A DNA stretch of 32,097 nucleotides. It comes from Phaeodactylibacter sp. (GTDB lineage: Bacteria > Bacteroidota > Bacteroidia > Chitinophagales > Saprospiraceae). The position numbers and the translations under genes were made by a program. Below are positions 29,940-32,097 of this stretch, one piece after another (position 1 is the stretch's first letter; every line of letters begins with the position of its first letter). A model generated the notes under the pieces. That model was not told the DNA's origin. It made no database searches and saw nothing but the letters and a program-made list of their open reading frames with translations. The DNA lies in assembly GCA_024102975.1 (NCBI GenBank), contig JAGFJD010000346.1:1-32097 (forward strand), read 5' to 3'.

Positions 29940-30738
29940 TATCTAATTTATTTAATGATTCTCTTGATTCGTTATAAATAGAATTGACTTCCTTGGTATA
30001 GCCGCTGTCCGGGAATCGAAGCAGGAATTCGGAAGCCCGGTCCCTGGCGTCCTGGTAGCGTTCTTTCTGTTTGTCGACAAAGCTGTTTTTCGCCAGCTGG
30101 TAGGCAGAGCGGATAATCATGTAGCGGATTTGCTCGGCGTTCCTCGTATCCGGAAAATCCTTCAGCACATTATCGAACGTCTGGATGGCCCCCTGGTATT
30201 CGCGCAGGTCGAAGTACAGCTTGGCGCTTTCATAGGCTTTCTTTTCCAGTTTGTTCCGCATCTCGTCGATCAGGCGGTTGCATTCCCCTACCCGCGAGCT
30301 GTTGGGATAGGTGTTGACAAAGAGCTGGAACCCGTTGATCGCTTCCTCCGTATAGGTCTGGTCGAGGCGGAAAGTAGGAGACAGCTGGTAGTTCGAATAG
30401 GCCGACATGAAATCCGCCTCTTCCCGCAGGCTGCTGGCGCCGTAGGTATTGGAGAAGTTCTTGAAGTAATAAGAGGCCAGGATGAACTGTTCCAGGTGGT
30501 AGTAGGTGTAGGCGTATTTATAATAAATGTCTTCCGCCTCTTTCTTGCCCCGGTAGCTGCTGATGATCAGCTCGAATAAAGTCTGGGCTTTCTGGTACTC
30601 CTCCTGGTCGTAGTATTCCAGCGCTTTGGTATAGATTCGGTCGACGTCTCCGCTGGCCCTGATCTTCTCGAACTCGCTCTTGCAGGCGCCGATCAGCATA
30701 CTCATCCCGACTAAGGCTACAAATAAGGATTTTTTCAT
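29899..30738 (-). CDS. bamD: outer membrane assembly lipoprotein BamD
   Basis: BamD is the essential lipoprotein that works with BamA to fold beta-barrel proteins into the outer membrane. The 279-residue protein starts with a lipoprotein signal peptide (lipobox LIGAC, C19) and contains five TPR-like helix pairs over about 35-255, with the family segments ALEYYDQEEYQKAQTLFE, YKYAYTYYHLEQFILASYYFKNF and AINGFQLFVNTYPNS. Length is typical. The start ATG follows a good Bacteroidota promoter by about 8 bp. The last 41 bp overlap the start of rpoZ. It is the first gene of the long minus-strand cassette. Confidence 0.93.
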   Translation of the reverse strand: MKKSLFVALVGMSMLIGACKSEFEKIRASGDVDRIYTKALEYYDQEEYQKAQTLFELIISSYRGKKEAEDIYYKYAYTYYHLEQFILASYYFKNFSNTYGASSLREEADFMSAYSNYQLSPTFRLDQTYTEEAINGFQLFVNTYPNSSRVGECNRLIDEMRNKLEKKAYESAKLYFDLREYQGAIQTFDNVLKDFPDTRNAEQIRYMIIRSAYQLAKNSFVDKQKERYQDARDRASEFLLRFPDSGYTKEVNSIYNESRESLNKLDNVGYQNPSARAGS

Positions 30739-30746
30739 AAGGGTGC

Positions 30747-30778
30747 AAAATTACGGTTTTTTATGCAATCGCACAACA
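30747..30778 (-). promoter_or_regulatory. Bacteroidota-type promoter of bamD-rpoZ
   Basis: On the minus strand GTTG (30778-30775) and TAATTTTG (30754-30747) are separated by 20 bp and match the -33 TTTG (3 of 4) and -7 TAnnTTTG elements. The start of transcription would be near 30741, giving an almost leaderless mRNA. This is the best promoter seen for the cassette. Confidence 0.65.
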
Positions 30779-30991
30779 CCGGTTTCCATTAGGAGGAAAC
30801 GCATGGTTGCCGGGTTCAGTTGTTCTAAGGTGTAAAATTGTAGCAAAACGGTTGGCTAGAGAAAAATAATTACAGGAAACGAGTAAATTTGGAGGTGTCA
30901 AGGCATTGCGGTTTTGCGCCCCACCCATTCGCCAGCGTAAGTGCCGAGGCCATAAAACCACAATACCACAAAACCACAAACAGCGCCCAAC

Positions 30992-31972
30992 ATGACAGAA
31001 AAACCGGCGCCCCAGGGCGGCAGCGACGCCTCCAAGGTCAAGCGGCTGGAACATTTCCGGATTTATTACAACCATACCATCCACCCGGAGCTGCTGCGGA
31101 TGGAACGCCACCGCATTGGCCTGCTGCGCCTGCTGTTCTTCTCCGCCATCCTGATGGCGGGGGTGGTGCTGTTCGAGTTCTACATCAATATCCTTGCCCT
31201 GACCCTGCTGCTGGCCATCCCGCTGGGCGTGTTCATTTTTTACATCATCTACCGAATCCAGCGGTTCCGGCTGACGTTCAAGCCCCATGTGGTCAGCCTC
31301 ATCCTCGACTTCATCGACGACGGCATGAACTTCGACCCCGACCACCCGCTGAAGTACGACCCTAAAAAGGCCATCGACAAGGGCCGCTTTTTCAAAAGCC
31401 AGATTTTTGCTACCAAAGCCCCCTTTTATGCCGGCGAGGACTATATCTCCGGCCGCATCGGGGAGATGGACTTCGAGCTGTGCGAACTGCAGGTCAAAGA
31501 GCTCTCGCCGGTAGCCAACCGGCTGGACGAGGTATTCAAAGGCGTGTTCATGCACGCCACTTTCCCCGAGGAAGCTACCGGCCGGGTGATCATCTGGCCC
31601 CGCCGCCTGCGGCAGTACCACACCAAGGCGATCAAGAATTTCACCTGGGAAAAGGGAAAGAACCAGGACAAGGAAGTCAACAACGAAAAATTTAAAGAAC
31701 TGTTCCTCACCTACGCCACCGAGGACACCCATGTGGAGGGCATCCTCTCCGAACCCATGCAGGAGGCCATCGTCCGGTACTGCGCCGCCACCGGCAAAGA
31801 CCTCTACATGTCTTTCATCGACCGGGAAATATACGCCGCAGTCAGCGAAGAGAAGGACATCCTGGAGCCCTACCTCTTCCGCTCCAACCTGAGCTTCGAA
31901 CTGGTGCGGGAGTTTTTTGAGGACATCAATTTGTTGCTGAGGATTGCGGAGGATTTTGACCAGACGCATTAG
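30992..31972 (+). CDS. DUF3137 family membrane protein
   Basis: The 326-residue protein has a short cytoplasmic N-terminus, two adjacent membrane helices (about 45-65 and 68-88), and a large C-terminal part (about 100-320) of the DUF3137 type. Recognisable segments are APFYAGEDYISGRIGEMDFELCELQVKE (strands flanking the usual ExxDY-SG-IG pattern) and FKGVFMHATFPEEATGRVIIWP. The family is widespread, often called galanin-like by name only, and has no known function. The start ATG follows a spacer of simple CCACAAAA-type repeats (30951-30985). No operon partner is visible; a palindrome follows the stop codon at once. Confidence 0.85.
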   Translation: MTEKPAPQGGSDASKVKRLEHFRIYYNHTIHPELLRMERHRIGLLRLLFFSAILMAGVVLFEFYINILALTLLLAIPLGVFIFYIIYRIQRFRLTFKPHVVSLILDFIDDGMNFDPDHPLKYDPKKAIDKGRFFKSQIFATKAPFYAGEDYISGRIGEMDFELCELQVKELSPVANRLDEVFKGVFMHATFPEEATGRVIIWPRRLRQYHTKAIKNFTWEKGKNQDKEVNNEKFKELFLTYATEDTHVEGILSEPMQEAIVRYCAATGKDLYMSFIDREIYAAVSEEKDILEPYLFRSNLSFELVREFFEDINLLLRIAEDFDQTH

Positions 31973-32009
31973 AGCATGTTTGGAGGTGGTGCTTTTGAGG
32001 CGAAAATGT

Positions 32010-32097
32010 CAGATTTTGGGTTCTCACGAAGGCATTTTTCCGCCCCATAGCAGCGCTACGGGGCGGAAAAATGGCAAAGTGAGGTTCCAAAAGCTGG
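32010..32097. repeat. palindromic repeat with ATAGCnnnGCTACG core, copy 3, cut by window end
   Basis: The left arm (32010-32051) and right arm (32056-32097) are near-complementary over about 42 bp, with a perfect inner stem CATTTTTCCGCCCC/GGGGCGGAAAAATG. The core ATAGCAGCGCTACG (32047-32060) is that of the copies at 5722 and 20089; the arm sequences differ. The right side may continue past the window. Confidence 0.65.

Noticed and set aside
1..32097. tRNA, rRNA, tmRNA, 6S, SRP or RNase P RNA genes
   Set aside because: I looked for the usual conserved blocks, such as a T-arm GGTTCGAATCC, and found none on either strand; a covariance search was not possible here.

Overview
The window reads as chromosome of a GC-rich member of the Bacteroidota, most likely Saprospiria (Lewinella / Phaeodactylibacter / Haliscomenobacter-like). 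Supporting signs are a Bacteroidota-type RNA polymerase omega subunit, a BamD - RpoZ - CoaBC - DUF4835 (PorD) gene order, a PorE-like type IX secretion/gliding component, several TAnnTTTG promoter elements, and few recognisable Shine-Dalgarno sequences. Lineage below phylum is inference. I see no rRNA, tRNA, CRISPR array, phage or complete insertion sequence.

Layout. 1-512: two long imperfect palindromes, no gene. 513-2933 (+): FtsX/MacB-like permease without an ATPase partner. 3015-5445 (-): a GAF-AAA+-Fis sigma-54 activator and an OsmC-like protein; the latter has a good -24/-12 promoter and an intrinsic terminator, so this looks like a small self-contained sigma-54 circuit. 5446-5947: a probable gene remnant and a palindromic repeat. 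5948-6952 (-): nadA behind a 25-bp palindromic operator candidate. 7342-9468: an RsmI-like methyltransferase (-), divergent from a Uma2 nuclease-fold protein and scpA (+). 9549-15104 (-): DUF5691, MoxR AAA+ ATPase and DUF5682, the core of a conserved but functionally undefined MoxR module, without the VWA and SWIM proteins I would expect. 15126-16124 (-): a GT2 glycosyltransferase. 16338-17381 (+): a receiver-CRP/FNR fusion regulator. 17637-20350: a possible small RNA, a TPR lipoprotein and repeats. 20351-30738 (-): a long same-strand cassette with TraB/GumN protein, O-antigen ligase-like protein, PorE-like protein with SPOR domain, purN, an exported protein of unknown function, porD, coaBC, rpoZ and bamD. 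30992-31972 (+): DUF3137 membrane protein, followed by a palindrome cut by the window end.

The cassette combines envelope biogenesis (BamD, PorD, PorE-like, O-antigen ligase-like) with housekeeping enzymes (CoaBC, PurN, RpoZ). The most unusual content is (i) the MoxR/DUF5691/DUF5682 module, in which DUF5682 shows a TraB/ChaN/EreA-like motif set that can be compared with a true TraB protein in the same window; (ii) the sigma-54 circuit; (iii) two minus-strand structured stretches ending in intrinsic terminators far from any stop codon; and (iv) intergenic spacers filled with palindromes, many built from 8-10 bp tandem units, several of which recur within the window.
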